Below, piece after piece: positions 1 through 7,222 of a stretch of DNA of 30,489 bases. Under the pieces are notes generated by a model. It searched no databases and had not been told where the DNA came from. It saw nothing but the letters and a program-made list of their open reading frames with translations. Location of the stretch: assembly GCF_946222835.1 (NCBI RefSeq), contig NZ_CAMIHD010000018.1, positions 1-30,489 of the forward strand, in the 5' to 3' direction. Within the stretch, counting starts at the first letter, position 1. Each line of letters opens with the position of its first letter. A program made the position numbers and the translations under genes. The stretch comes from an uncultured Corynebacterium sp. (GTDB lineage: Bacteria > Actinomycetota > Actinomycetes > Mycobacteriales > Mycobacteriaceae).

Positions 1-484
1 CACCACCCCGATACAACGAGACCAGGTGCTTCTCCTGCGAGACAGACAGCTTCGGCTTCTTACCGCGCAGCCTCCCCTTGGTCTTAGCTACAGCCATGCC
101 CTCACGGGTGCGCATGCGGATCAGGTCGGCTTCGAACTCGGCAACCATACCCAGCACATTGAACAACAACCGACCAATCGGGTCCTCAGGATCATAAATA
201 CTGCCACCGATATTGAGGGTTACCCCTTTGGTCGTCAGTTCGGCAGCGAGGTCACGGGCGTCCGGCAACGATCGAGCTAAGCGGTCCAGCTTGGTCACCA
301 CAAGGGTGTCTCCGGCACGGACGGCTGCCATCGCTTCCCTGAGTCCTGGGCGTGACCGGTTAGTGCCGGTCAGCCCGTGGTCGACGTACACGTCTGGCTC
401 GGCCACACCGAGTCGTGCCAGACCGTCCTTTTGGGCGGTGAGGTCTTGTTCAGTCGTCGAGACTCGCGCGTAACCGATCAACAT
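1..484 (-). CDS. Serine recombinase (resolvase/invertase family), C-terminus cut by window edge
   Basis: Reading leftwards from the ATG at 482-484, the protein opens with MLIGYARVSTTEQDL, the classic N-terminus of small serine recombinases; Ser9 is the expected nucleophile. Further along come the conserved stretches VYVDHGLTGTNRSRPGL, VVTKLDRLARS and LLFNVLGMVAEFEADLIRMRT, ending in a basic linker (RGKKPKLS) that starts the helix-turn-helix DNA-binding domain. The family cuts and rejoins DNA through a covalent Ser-DNA intermediate, resolving cointegrates or plasmid multimers, or inverting segments. At about 161 residues visible, only the final helix-turn-helix is missing beyond position 1. 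Location on a plasmid beside an IS fits multimer or cointegrate resolution, but the invertase role cannot be excluded. The family call is firm; the biological role is inferred. Confidence 0.93.
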   Translation of the reverse strand, partial: MLIGYARVSTTEQDLTAQKDGLARLGVAEPDVYVDHGLTGTNRSRPGLREAMAAVRAGDTLVVTKLDRLARSLPDARDLAAELTTKGVTLNIGGSIYDPEDPIGRLLFNVLGMVAEFEADLIRMRTREGMAVAKTKGRLRGKKPKLSVSQEKHLVSLYRGG

Positions 485-506
485 GTCAACAACTGTACCG
501 TTTGAC
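485..506. promoter_or_regulatory. Possible recombinase binding site upstream of the resolvase
   Basis: Five-base inverted arms GTCAA and TTGAC, separated by 12 bases, lie directly before the recombinase start. Resolvases often act on res sites next to their own gene. The arms are short and no second or third subsite was recognised, so this is only a candidate. Confidence 0.25.
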
Positions 507-763
507 CCACCTTCACCGGGCTTTAATTCGGGCGGGGCTTATGGGAATCTGACAACCGCGGGAACTAGCGATCACTCGACCTGCCCCCAGGTTTCGTCAG
601 GTGTCCCAGTGAAGGACCGTTCATCGAGAACCGTCGACCCTCCACGCCGTCAGCGAAAGCACCATCAAGATCTGGGTATGGACTGCGGACAATCTGGCTC
701 TGAGCACATTGCGGGATCGCCCAGTGGGTCCAGCATCTAGCTGTACTGACCGGAGACATTAGT
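507..763. other. Intergenic stretch with no recognised gene
   Basis: Between the recombinase and the end of the WYL regulator gene lie about 280 bases. Short open frames exist on both strands, but none has a family signature or a convincing ribosome-binding site. It may hold the remainder of a res site or degenerate gene remains. Confidence 0.4.
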
Positions 764-1471
764 TCAGTAATCGTTGGTGGCTCCGAAGTCGCTTGTGAGC
801 CAGGCGTCGATCGAGCGCCACGGGAATATTCTCGGGTCATGCGGTCCAGTGGAGGTTGCCACCTCCTCTATGCGGTCGAGGCGGAAGATACGCCAGTCCT
901 CGCGCGTGAGGTCGTAGGCGATGAGGTACCAGCGTTGCTTGCGCACGAGGTGTCGATACGGTTCGACCGTCCGGTGCGAACGGCGACCATGCTGGTCGGT
1001 GTAGTCGAAGGTGACCCGCGAATCTGTCGCGACGGCGTCGGCGATCGTACCCACGAGATTCCAGTCCACGGACGCTGGAGGTTCCCGAGAGACCTGTGTC
1101 GACAGAGCCACCGCCGCGGCCCGCTGTTTCAACTTTCTGGGCAGGACTTGCTCGAGCTTGGCGCGTGCTGTCACAGCGGTGGCGTCCTCGGGCGACCACG
1201 CTTCGAGAACCAACAAGCTCGTGATGATCGTCGAGACCTCGTCCGCTGTCAGCAGCAACGGCGGAATCTTCATACCCGGCCGTAGAGCGTAAGTGCCGCC
1301 GGGGCCCGGGCGGGAGCGGACGTCGTAACCCAGGTCGCGCAGCCGCATGGCATCCCGGCGCACGGTCCGTTCGCTGACCTGCAGCTGATCTGCCAACTCG
1401 CGACCACCCCATTGTCCTCCTGACTGGAGCAGTGCCAGCAATTTGAGTGATCGCGTCGATGGGCTGTCCAT
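764..1471 (-). CDS. YafY-type transcriptional regulator, DeoR-like HTH plus WYL domain
   Basis: A 235-residue protein. Residues about 6-60 form a DeoR/HTH_11 winged helix (GGRELADQLQVSERTVRRD is the recognition region). Residues about 150-205 form the WYL domain, with the literal W181-Y182-L183 and the following Arg-rich stretch (FRLDRIEEV). WYL domains are thought to sense nucleic-acid-like or other small ligands and control the HTH. The gene is divergent from the NmrA-like oxidoreductase at 1556 with 84 bases between starts, a common arrangement in which the regulator controls its neighbour. Length is typical of single-WYL regulators. A role in defence or DNA damage, known for some WYL proteins, has no specific support here. 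Confidence 0.9.
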   Translation of the reverse strand: MDSPSTRSLKLLALLQSGGQWGGRELADQLQVSERTVRRDAMRLRDLGYDVRSRPGPGGTYALRPGMKIPPLLLTADEVSTIITSLLVLEAWSPEDATAVTARAKLEQVLPRKLKQRAAAVALSTQVSREPPASVDWNLVGTIADAVATDSRVTFDYTDQHGRRSHRTVEPYRHLVRKQRWYLIAYDLTREDWRIFRLDRIEEVATSTGPHDPRIFPWRSIDAWLTSDFGATNDY

Positions 1472-1555
1472 GTCTCCATGGTTCCAGAAATTGCGGACAG
1501 GATCAGGCCGGATCTGCCTCTAGCGTGGAAGCACGAACGGAAGAGAGGAATCATC
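1472..1555. promoter_or_regulatory. Divergent promoter region between the WYL regulator and the NmrA-like gene
   Basis: The 84 bases between two opposed starts must hold both promoters and probably the regulator's operator. The plus-strand gene has an AGAGAGGA ribosome-binding site at about 1542-1549. No clear -35/-10 pair was identified. Confidence 0.5.
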
Positions 1556-2425
1556 ATGACGATCGCCATCACGACTCCGCAGGGCAACGTTGGTCAACAC
1601 CTGACGCGCATGCTCATCCGGGCCGGAGTCAGACCACGGTTACTCACCCGCCACCCGGAGAACATCCCCATGTCCGTCGCGGAGTATGCGGACCTGGTGG
1701 AAGCAGACTCGTTCGACCCGGACCAGATCGTTTCAGCCACCGCTGGTGTTGACGCGATCTATTGGGTCGACCCGCCGACCATCTCGCCGGATCCTCTGGG
1801 GGACTACCGTCGTGCGACGGAGTCCATCGTCGCCGCGGCCGCCGCGAACCGGATCGGACGCGTCGTTTTCCAGAGCAGCGTTGGTGCGGAGAAGCGTCAC
1901 GGTGCCGGCGAAATCGATGGCCTGGCCGAGACGGAAGTGGCTCTCGATGCTTGCGACGTGGACGTCACTCACCTTCGCTGCGGTTTCTTCTTCACCAATC
2001 TGCTGTTGGACCTGGCCTCGATCAGATCGGGATGCCTCCAGACGGTACTGCCGCCCGACTTCCCGATGGGTTGGGTAGCCCCGCGGGATATTGCTGAAGT
2101 AGCAGCGCTCATCCTGCTGAACCGCGACTGGAGCGGACGCCACGTCCGGGCAGTCCACGGCCCTGAGGACCTGACGTGGTCCCGGGTCGGGCGAATCCTT
2201 TCAGAAGAGCTCGACCGGGAGGTCCGAGTCGAGCACATCAGCGATGCCCAGATGCGTGAACAGTATCTCCGGGTAGGGATGCCACCGGACATGGCCGAGG
2301 CAGTCCTTGGGATGTCCACCGGTCTGCGTGAAGGATTCATCCCCGAGCAGAATCGCACTCCGCTGACCACCACGTCGACACATCTGCGTGGTTGGCTCCA
2401 TGAGGAGCTCATCCCCATTCTCTGA
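1556..2425 (+). CDS. NmrA-like NAD(P)-binding oxidoreductase/sensor
   Basis: The open frame reaches upstream to 1478, but the ATG at 1556 has an AGAGAGGA ribosome-binding site and begins the fold directly (MTIAITTPQGNVGQHLTRML), so it is preferred; this gives 289 residues. The GNVG turn after the first strand is the Rossmann dinucleotide loop of atypical short-chain dehydrogenases. Later segments (VFQSSVGAEKRHGAGEIDGLAETEVAL, a long helix near the usual YxxxK region; FTNLLLDLASIRSG; DIAEVAALIL) follow the NmrA/HSCARG pattern. Members either reduce small carbonyl or quinone substrates or sense redox through NADP. A catalytic Tyr-x3-Lys is not evident, which favours a sensor or an atypical enzyme. 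It is probably controlled by the divergent WYL regulator. Confidence 0.85.
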   Translation: MTIAITTPQGNVGQHLTRMLIRAGVRPRLLTRHPENIPMSVAEYADLVEADSFDPDQIVSATAGVDAIYWVDPPTISPDPLGDYRRATESIVAAAAANRIGRVVFQSSVGAEKRHGAGEIDGLAETEVALDACDVDVTHLRCGFFFTNLLLDLASIRSGCLQTVLPPDFPMGWVAPRDIAEVAALILLNRDWSGRHVRAVHGPEDLTWSRVGRILSEELDREVRVEHISDAQMREQYLRVGMPPDMAEAVLGMSTGLREGFIPEQNRTPLTTTSTHLRGWLHEELIPIL

Positions 2426-2459
2426 AGAGGTTGAGCAGGCAGGCGAAGTTGCCAACGAC

Positions 2460-2483
2460 AGGCGGCCCCGTGCGGGGCCGCCT
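2460..2483 (+). terminator. GC-rich hairpin after the NmrA-like gene
   Basis: A perfect 10-base-pair stem, AGGCGGCCCC with GGGGCCGCCT, closes a four-base loop GTGC, 35 bases after the NmrA-like stop. There is no clean U-run, as is usual for high-GC actinobacterial terminators. It also insulates the transposase that follows. Confidence 0.7.
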
Positions 2484-2503
2484 GGTTACTTTCAGGAGAT
2501 CAA

Positions 2504-3490
2504 ATGTCACACGCTAACGCGGCCCTGACGCCGCGTCACCGATACAAGGTCGCTCGCCTGGTGGTGGACGAAGGATGGCCGATCAGTGAGGTCGCCGCTC
2601 GTTTCCAGGTGACATGGCCGACCGTGAAGAGATGGGTCGACCGTTACCGTGCCGGTGAGCCCATGCACGATCGATCCTCTCGGCCGAAGGTGTCACCGAA
2701 TAGGACGAGCAACGATGTGGTGAAGCGATGCGTGAGCCTGCGGATGCGATTGAGGGAAGGACCTGTTCGGCTCGCCGGTCGGCTTCACGTGGCCCCATCG
2801 ACGGTTCACCGTATCCTGCGCTCGGCGGGCCTCAACCGCCTCTCGTATACCGATCGAGCTACGGGTGAGCCGGTCAGGCGGTACGAGCACGACCATCCGG
2901 GATCGCTCGTACATGTCGACGTGAAGAAACTCGGAAACATCCCTGACGGTGGCGGCTGGCGCTACGTCGGTCGCCGCCAAGGCGAGAAGCATCGCGTCGC
3001 AACACCGGGCAAGTCACTCAGTGCCTACGGCAGCCCGAAGCTCGGATACGCGTTCGTTCACACCGTCCTTGACGACCATTCCCGCGTCGCCTACACCGAG
3101 GTTCACGACGACGAAACAGCCGCGACCTCAGTCGGTGTGCTGTACCGCGCGGTGGAGTGGTTTGCCAAGCACGGCGTCACCATCGAGAGGGTGCTTTCGG
3201 ACAATGGAGGTGCTTATCGGTCCAACCTGTGGCGCAACACGTGCGAAGCCCTCTCGATCACGCCGAAGCACACGCGCCCTTACCGTCCTCAGACCAACGG
3301 CAAGGTCGAGCGCTTCCATCGCACCATGGCCGACGGGTGGGCGTACGCTCGCTGTTACATCAGCGAGCAGCAACGCCGAGACGCTCTACTGTCGTGGCTG
3401 CACCACTACAACCAGCACCGGCCACACACCGCCTGCAGCAACCAGCCCCCGTTCTCACGATTGATCAACGTCCCCGGCCAGTACATCTAG
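2504..3490 (+). CDS. IS481-family transposase
   Basis: A full-length 328-residue DDE transposase. Residues about 10-50 hold a helix-turn-helix (WPISEVAARFQVTWPTVKRW), and a second HTH follows around 75-110 (LHVAPSTVHRILRSAGL). The retroviral-integrase (rve) core supplies D139 (VHVDVKKLG), D233 (VLSDNGGAYRS) and E269 (GKVERFHRT), with the conserved RPYRPQTNGKVERFHRT block typical of IS481 and IS3. It ends in HHYNQHRPHTA, as in intact members. The start ATG follows TTTCAGGAGATCAA, a good ribosome-binding site. No frameshift or internal stop was seen, so it should be functional. Terminal inverted repeats could not be located with confidence. Confidence 0.93.
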   Translation: MSHANAALTPRHRYKVARLVVDEGWPISEVAARFQVTWPTVKRWVDRYRAGEPMHDRSSRPKVSPNRTSNDVVKRCVSLRMRLREGPVRLAGRLHVAPSTVHRILRSAGLNRLSYTDRATGEPVRRYEHDHPGSLVHVDVKKLGNIPDGGGWRYVGRRQGEKHRVATPGKSLSAYGSPKLGYAFVHTVLDDHSRVAYTEVHDDETAATSVGVLYRAVEWFAKHGVTIERVLSDNGGAYRSNLWRNTCEALSITPKHTRPYRPQTNGKVERFHRTMADGWAYARCYISEQQRRDALLSWLHHYNQHRPHTACSNQPPFSRLINVPGQYI

Positions 3491-3518
3491 CTTGGTTGTT
3501 TCAGTCAAGTCGAGCTAG
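3487..3518. terminator. Inverted repeat spanning the two convergent stop codons
   Basis: CTAGCTTG and CGAGCTAG (one mismatch in eight) flank a 16-base loop. The repeat contains the stops of both the transposase (3488-3490) and the methyltransferase (3501-3503). It may act as a weak bidirectional terminator, or be part of the right end of the insertion sequence. Low confidence. Confidence 0.3.
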
Positions 3519-4097
3519 AACCCCAAGATGAGGGCGGGCACCTTCAGTCGAACGGGCGTGAGTTGATATGACCTGAAATCCCGTCGATTCCAGATCATCA
3601 ACTAATCCCTTTTCCGACCAGTAAAATGCTTCGGTGACTGCGTGATCAAAGCCGATGCCCTGCGGCCCCAGAAACGCTCCGACAAGGAGGGACCCTCTCG
3701 GCCTCAGCACTCTGGCGAACTCAGTGAAGGCCTGTCCACGAACTTCGGGGCGCATATGGATCAGCGAGTACCACGCGAGAACACCTCCAAAACTGGAATC
3801 CTCAAACGGCATAGCCCGGATATCGGCCTCCTCAAAGGTTACGAGCGGGAACCGCTGACGCGCCGACTCTACAAACTCTGGGACCACATCAATACCACTG
3901 GCCTCGCAACCATAACTGTGTAGGAGCCCCGCCCAGTGACCGGGACCGGATCCCGCATCAAGAATGGGACCAACAACGCTTCTTCCCCAATCGGTGATAA
4001 AGGCAATATCCAACGCGTCCATATCCTCGACCGATCCCAGTGCCGCAACGTATTCAGAAGCGCGTGTCGAATACGCGTGCCTCATCTCTTCTGCCAC
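3501..4097 (-). CDS. Class I SAM-dependent methyltransferase
   Basis: About 198 residues in the Methyltransf_11 pattern. Motif I is ILDAGSGPGHW (about residues 45-55, the SAM glycine loop), the acidic end of strand 2 is SGIDVVPEF, motif II is EEADIRAMPFEDSSFGGVLAWYSLIHM, and motif III is ARVLRPRGSLLVG. The substrate is unknown; relatives methylate small molecules. The start is ambiguous: GTG at 4095-4097 lies five bases after AAGGG, while ATG at 4083-4085 forms an ATGA overlap with the stop of the small membrane ORF at 4082, implying translational coupling. The stop is only ten bases from the end of the transposase gene, so the insertion sequence probably landed against its 3' end and may have altered its last residues. 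Confidence 0.88.
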   Translation of the reverse strand: MAEEMRHAYSTRASEYVAALGSVEDMDALDIAFITDWGRSVVGPILDAGSGPGHWAGLLHSYGCEASGIDVVPEFVESARQRFPLVTFEEADIRAMPFEDSSFGGVLAWYSLIHMRPEVRGQAFTEFARVLRPRGSLLVGAFLGPQGIGFDHAVTEAFYWSEKGLVDDLESTGFQVISTHARSTEGARPHLGVLARLD

Positions 4098-4402
4098 GTT
4101 TTCCCTTCCCCCTCCTGCGCCTTGCCCACCGAGACGCTATCCGTACGCCCTTGCCTCGTAACCAGGCCCCAAATCGACACGGCGAGGAGCGCGGCGAATA
4201 CCAAAGCTAACGAGAGCAGAAAAACAATCTTTACACCATCAACGTACGCAGTGCACAGCTCGATGGCTCCTATGCGACTGCCCCTTGGTCTCGACATCCC
4301 ACAGCTCGAAGCGAGCCCCACTAGACTGTTCGACACGTCGAAGGCTCGGAACCAGCCATCGTCAGAGTTAACACGCCCCGGCGACAGCGGCGCCAGCGGC
4401 AT
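4082..4402 (-). CDS. Small single-pass membrane protein, unknown
   Basis: A 106-residue frame with one clear hydrophobic helix (IVFLLSLALVFAALLAVSIWGLV) near residues 58-80, followed by a basic, charged tail. Its stop overlaps the internal ATG of the methyltransferase as ATGA, which argues that it is translated. The N-terminal half is not family-like, so the real start may be one of the internal Met or Val codons nearer the helix. No family recognised. Confidence 0.4.
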   Translation of the reverse strand: MPLAPLSPGRVNSDDGWFRAFDVSNSLVGLASSCGMSRPRGSRIGAIELCTAYVDGVKIVFLLSLALVFAALLAVSIWGLVTRQGRTDSVSVGKAQEGEGKTWQKR

Positions 4403-4547
4403 TCACAACGAAGCGGATTGAGTTCACGAACCCAGATCCGACGCCTCTCTGCACCGGTTCAAAAGCACCTACAGAGGTCTGGAAAGCCACCGGTTGACCG
4501 ATACCGACACCAAGACCGATGAAAGTGACCGTTTGTGGTCCACTCAC

Positions 4548-5147
4548 TCAAAGGGCATTTGACCGTCGTGCTAGTTGCGGGTACTCGACGACGACCCCCT
4601 GGGGATCGACAGTAAGTTCGTCATTGAAATCTCGGTTGTAGCTCATGTAGCGCACGAGGCCGGCATCAGATCCGGAGCCGTAGACCTGATCGCTACGGAT
4701 GACTCGAAGCGAAGGCACTTCAATCCAGGCCATGACCAGAGGAGTCTCCGGCACATCTCCTTGGAGAAGATCGAGGCGGCGAATTGGCATGACATTGGTC
4801 AGCGGGCACTTTCCTAGGTCGCAGTCGACAGCTTCGCCGAGGTCGGCACCGTCCACAATTCCTGGGGTTGGAAGGTCGCTATCGCCCCGGACAACCGTGT
4901 CGGAGAGCCAGTCACCGTCTGGCAAGCGGCTCAGATCGAGGTAGCGAGACCACGTCTCCCCCGTCGCAGTCACGATGATGCGGCGGGTCCGCCAATGATC
5001 GTCAACGATCAACGTCCAGCTTGTTGCGTAGAAGGATGTGATCGAAGATCCAACCGCTCGCATGCCTCCGTCGGTGAACTCCACCTGCGCCGCATCGTTG
5101 CGTGAGGGATCATCGATGCCGATCCACGAGTATTGATGAATCGTCAT
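4548..5147 (-). CDS. Putative glycolipid-binding domain protein (PF06475-like)
   Basis: The open frame extends to 5219, but the ATG at 5145-5147 starts the conserved fold (MTIHQYSWIGID) and gives 199 residues, the family's usual size. Diagnostic stretches in order are AVGSSITSFYATSWTLIVDDHWRTRRI, DLGKCPLTNVMPIRRL, MAWIEVPSLRV and VRYMSYNRDFNDELTVDPQGVV, ending in YPQLARR. The family forms a beta-barrel; the glycolipid-binding label comes from one structural study and the cellular role is unsettled. It is transcribed towards the methyltransferase, but 145 bases separate it from the small membrane ORF. Confidence 0.82.
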   Translation of the reverse strand: MTIHQYSWIGIDDPSRNDAAQVEFTDGGMRAVGSSITSFYATSWTLIVDDHWRTRRIIVTATGETWSRYLDLSRLPDGDWLSDTVVRGDSDLPTPGIVDGADLGEAVDCDLGKCPLTNVMPIRRLDLLQGDVPETPLVMAWIEVPSLRVIRSDQVYGSGSDAGLVRYMSYNRDFNDELTVDPQGVVVEYPQLARRSNAL

Positions 5148-5227
5148 GGTCCGAGTGTTCCATATTCGACCGGCATCCCGAACAGTGGCACTGAGAGCAC
5201 GGCCACGGCCTCGGTGCAAGCCATGCG

Positions 5228-5782
5228 ATGGTCGGGTTTACTGAGTGCATGGGTGAAGGTCAGAAACAGAGGACTGCTTTTCCAGCACGACCAATCGCGT
5301 CTGCCGATGACCTGTTGCTGACACCGCTACAACGCAACGATGCCAACGCAATGCTCGAGGTCCTACAGGACAGTAAACTGTACGATTTCACGGGCGGCGA
5401 GCCGCCGAGTGCCGATGATCTTCATCGTAGATATGATCGTCAGGCGAGTGGTGTATCGCCCGACGGGTCGCAGTTGTGGCTGAACTGGATCGTTCGCGTG
5501 CATGGAGTACCGGCCGGGTATGTGCAAGCGACGGTCGCACTTCGGGACGTGCAGTTGGCTGCGGACTTGGCGTGGGTTATCGGTATGCGGTGGCAGGGGC
5601 AGGGCTTGGCCACAAGAAGCGCACGTTTGGTGCAAGCTTGGCTGCATGATCGCGGGGTTCACCGTTTCACTGCATCGATTCATCCTACCCATACTGCTTC
5701 CGCTGCGGTCGCGAGTTATCTGGGTATGCGGCCATCGGACGTGACAACTGACAACGGAGAAGTCATCTGGAGGATGCCATAG
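5228..5782 (+). CDS. GNAT-family N-acetyltransferase (RimJ/RimL-like)
   Basis: A 184-residue protein with the acetyl-CoA loop R-x-x-G-x-G/A at RWQGQGLATR (residues 121-130), preceded by the strand DLAWVIGM and followed by helix SARLVQAWLHDRG and strand FTASIHPTHTASAAVASYLGM. This is the order of the GNAT core, close to RimJ/RimL and antibiotic-modifying members. The substrate cannot be read from the sequence. The first ATG (5228) lacks a convincing ribosome-binding site; ATG 5249 is an alternative that leaves the fold intact. It is divergent from the glycolipid-binding protein, with 80 bases between starts. Confidence 0.85.
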   Translation: MVGFTECMGEGQKQRTAFPARPIASADDLLLTPLQRNDANAMLEVLQDSKLYDFTGGEPPSADDLHRRYDRQASGVSPDGSQLWLNWIVRVHGVPAGYVQATVALRDVQLAADLAWVIGMRWQGQGLATRSARLVQAWLHDRGVHRFTASIHPTHTASAAVASYLGMRPSDVTTDNGEVIWRMP

Positions 5783-5835
5783 GCGCAGCGTCATTCAGTG
5801 TTGATGAACCGCTACCGGTCTCGTGATGCCCATAT

Positions 5836-5857
5836 TGGGGCCCTCATGCGGGCCCCA
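5836..5857 (+). terminator. GC-rich hairpin after the acetyltransferase gene
   Basis: A perfect eight-base-pair stem TGGGGCCC/GGGCCCCA with loop TCATGC, 54 bases beyond the GNAT stop. No U-run. Confidence 0.65.
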
Positions 5858-5909
5858 CGACACCGATAGATACTAAACAGCTCCTCCAGCACGTCGGTAG
5901 AATCCTCAG

Positions 5910-6449
5910 GTGCCTAACTACATCCCTCGTTCCCATGTCTTTGTTGATGAGTCCAAGAGCAACGAGTACTACATCGTCGCCAGTGCCGTGGCTCCCGGCA
6001 ATGTCACCGAGGCTCGCAAGTTCGTGCGAGGACTCATGCTGCCAGGACAGAAACGTCTCCACTTCACAGACGAGAAGGACGCACGACGCAAACAGTTACT
6101 CAAGAGCTTCTCTGCCCTTGATGTCGAGGTTTCGGTATACATAGCCAGCGGCTGCAAAGATAAAGAGGCCAGGCCGCTGTGTCTGGGTGCGCTAGCGAAG
6201 GACCTCGCAGAATCTGGGGTCGACCGGCTATGCCTAGAGCAAGACGCCTCCACGCTTGCAGCCGACAAGAAGGTTTTGCGGAATACGTTCGCCGGATACC
6301 CCGATAGTCCTAGCTACGATTTCCCCAGAGCCTCGGAGGAACCATTGCTGTGGATCGCAGATGCTGTGGCTTGGTGCTACCAGAGACGCGGCCATTGGAT
6401 CCAGAAAGTAGCACCACTCGTGGGCGGCCGGGTCAGAAAAGTTGTCTGA
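5910..6449 (+). CDS. DUF3800-like hypothetical protein
   Basis: GTG start, 179 residues. It opens with SHVFVDESKSNEYYIVASAVAP, matching the N-terminal [F/Y]xDES strand of DUF3800 and related RNase-H-like proteins. It continues with LPGQKRLHFTDEKDARRKQLLKSF and, near the end, EEPLLWIADAVAWCYQRRGHW, in which the second acidic site (IADAVAW) sits as in that fold. Acidic residues at both places suggest a metal-dependent nuclease-like site, but this is inference. Similar stand-alone proteins are common on actinobacterial mobile DNA. No partner gene is adjacent: hairpins lie on both sides, so it looks monocistronic. Confidence 0.6.
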   Translation: MPNYIPRSHVFVDESKSNEYYIVASAVAPGNVTEARKFVRGLMLPGQKRLHFTDEKDARRKQLLKSFSALDVEVSVYIASGCKDKEARPLCLGALAKDLAESGVDRLCLEQDASTLAADKKVLRNTFAGYPDSPSYDFPRASEEPLLWIADAVAWCYQRRGHWIQKVAPLVGGRVRKVV

Positions 6450-6766
6450 CACTTCCTGTTAAATACGCGAGCCAGGCTCGTCGAACCGTCCGGATGACTG
6501 CCTGGCTTACTTCTCGGGGCTACTGCCCTTCGCATTTCCTATCGTACCTGTTGGACGACACAGATGCCACTGATCATGAACGATCAGTTCGGTCCATCCT
6601 GCACCACTCCCCGACCCGGCAGGGTCGCTGATGCGTGAAGTCCGGATTTCCGCGGATCGTCATTCGTTGAGGTCCGTGCATAATTCGGTGCACGTTCTAT
6701 ATGTGCAAGTTTACGGACAGTTGCTGAATTATGCTACACATCGACCCGGTCGGGGTCGATGGCAGC
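6450..6766. other. Intergenic region rich in dyad symmetry
   Basis: About 317 bases without a supported gene. It holds several inverted repeats: CGACCC/GGGTCG at 6612-6627, nested GTCCGT/ACGGAC (6672-6677 and 6713-6718), and GCATAATTC/GAATTATGC (6678-6686 and 6726-6734). AT content is locally higher than in the flanks. Such a layout can belong to an origin (oriT or a single-strand origin), but no nic consensus was recognised. Confidence 0.4.
6739..6761 (-). terminator. Hairpin closing the ssb operon
   Basis: A nine-base-pair stem CATCGACCC/GGGTCGATG with a five-base loop lies six bases past the stop of the 42-residue gene on the minus strand. Position and strength fit a terminator for the leftward ssb operon. 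Confidence 0.6.
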
Positions 6767-6895
6767 TTATTTAGCACCCCGTCTCCCCTGCTTTTTCTTC
6801 GGTGGCTTGAGTTGCTCCCAGACCTCCGGGGCCGGGGCAGTCCATTTCGGCGGTTCGACGAAGACCACGGAGAGATCAGCAGCTTCTTGGCTCAT
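6767..6895 (-). CDS. Small conserved-looking 42-residue protein of the ssb operon
   Basis: A short gene beginning MSQEAADLSVVFVEPPKW and ending in a strongly basic, Lys/Arg-rich tail (KPPKKKQGRRGAK). The start ATG at 6893-6895 has a good ribosome-binding site (GAGAGGACAGGCTA before ATG) and lies 30 bases after the stop of the upstream membrane protein. The stop is followed at once by a terminator hairpin. No family recognised. The basic tail could bind nucleic acid or a partner such as SSB; this is speculation. Confidence 0.6.
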   Translation of the reverse strand: MSQEAADLSVVFVEPPKWTAPAPEVWEQLKPPKKKQGRRGAK

Positions 6896-6925
6896 TAGCC
6901 TGTCCTCTCGATGAGAAGGTGTGAT

Positions 6926-7207
6926 TTATGGGTTTTCGGGTGAAGTGCCTGTACTCAGGACGAGGCTGGTTGCGATTGCTGCGATAAAGAAGATCATCAG
7001 GAACCAGGCGTAGACGTACCCCAAGCCGAACCGATTGCGCACTCCGGGAATGAAGAAGAACAGCATCCCGATAAACGGGGCCGCGGTGCGGGCTGCATGG
7101 TGGCCCCACCGCACCGGGGCCGTGACCATGCGCCACACCGAGAAGGAGTGTTTGGCCCGTGGTGGCCGGTAGTACTGGGGAAGAAGTGGCTGCTGACTCT
7201 CGTCCAT
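6926..7207 (-). CDS. Small two-helix membrane protein of the ssb operon
   Basis: A 93-residue protein with a Pro- and Tyr-rich N-terminus, then two hydrophobic segments (about residues 42-56, AAPFIGMLFFFIPGV, and 63-84, GYVYAWFLMIFFIAAIATSLVL). ATG 7207 follows GACAGGAACCC, and the gene starts 15 bases after the ssb stop, so the two are almost surely cotranscribed. No family recognised. Being between SSB and a basic microprotein suggests a job at the membrane during DNA entry or replication, but that is inferred from position only. Confidence 0.6.
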   Translation of the reverse strand: MDESQQPLLPQYYRPPRAKHSFSVWRMVTAPVRWGHHAARTAAPFIGMLFFFIPGVRNRFGLGYVYAWFLMIFFIAAIATSLVLSTGTSPENP

Positions 7208-7222
7208 GGGTTCCTGTCACCC

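Noticed and set aside
565..840. 91-codon minus-strand open frame beside the recombinase
   Set aside because: No ribosome-binding site or family signal, and it overlaps the end of the WYL regulator gene.
837..1412. 191-codon minus-strand open frame
   Set aside because: Overlaps the WYL regulator in another frame; composition is Arg/Gly/Pro shadow-like.
2430..3530. Terminal inverted repeats of the IS481 element
   Set aside because: Sequences outside the transposase gene were compared by eye (around 2435-2503 and 3487-3530), but no convincing matched pair was found, so no element boundaries are given.
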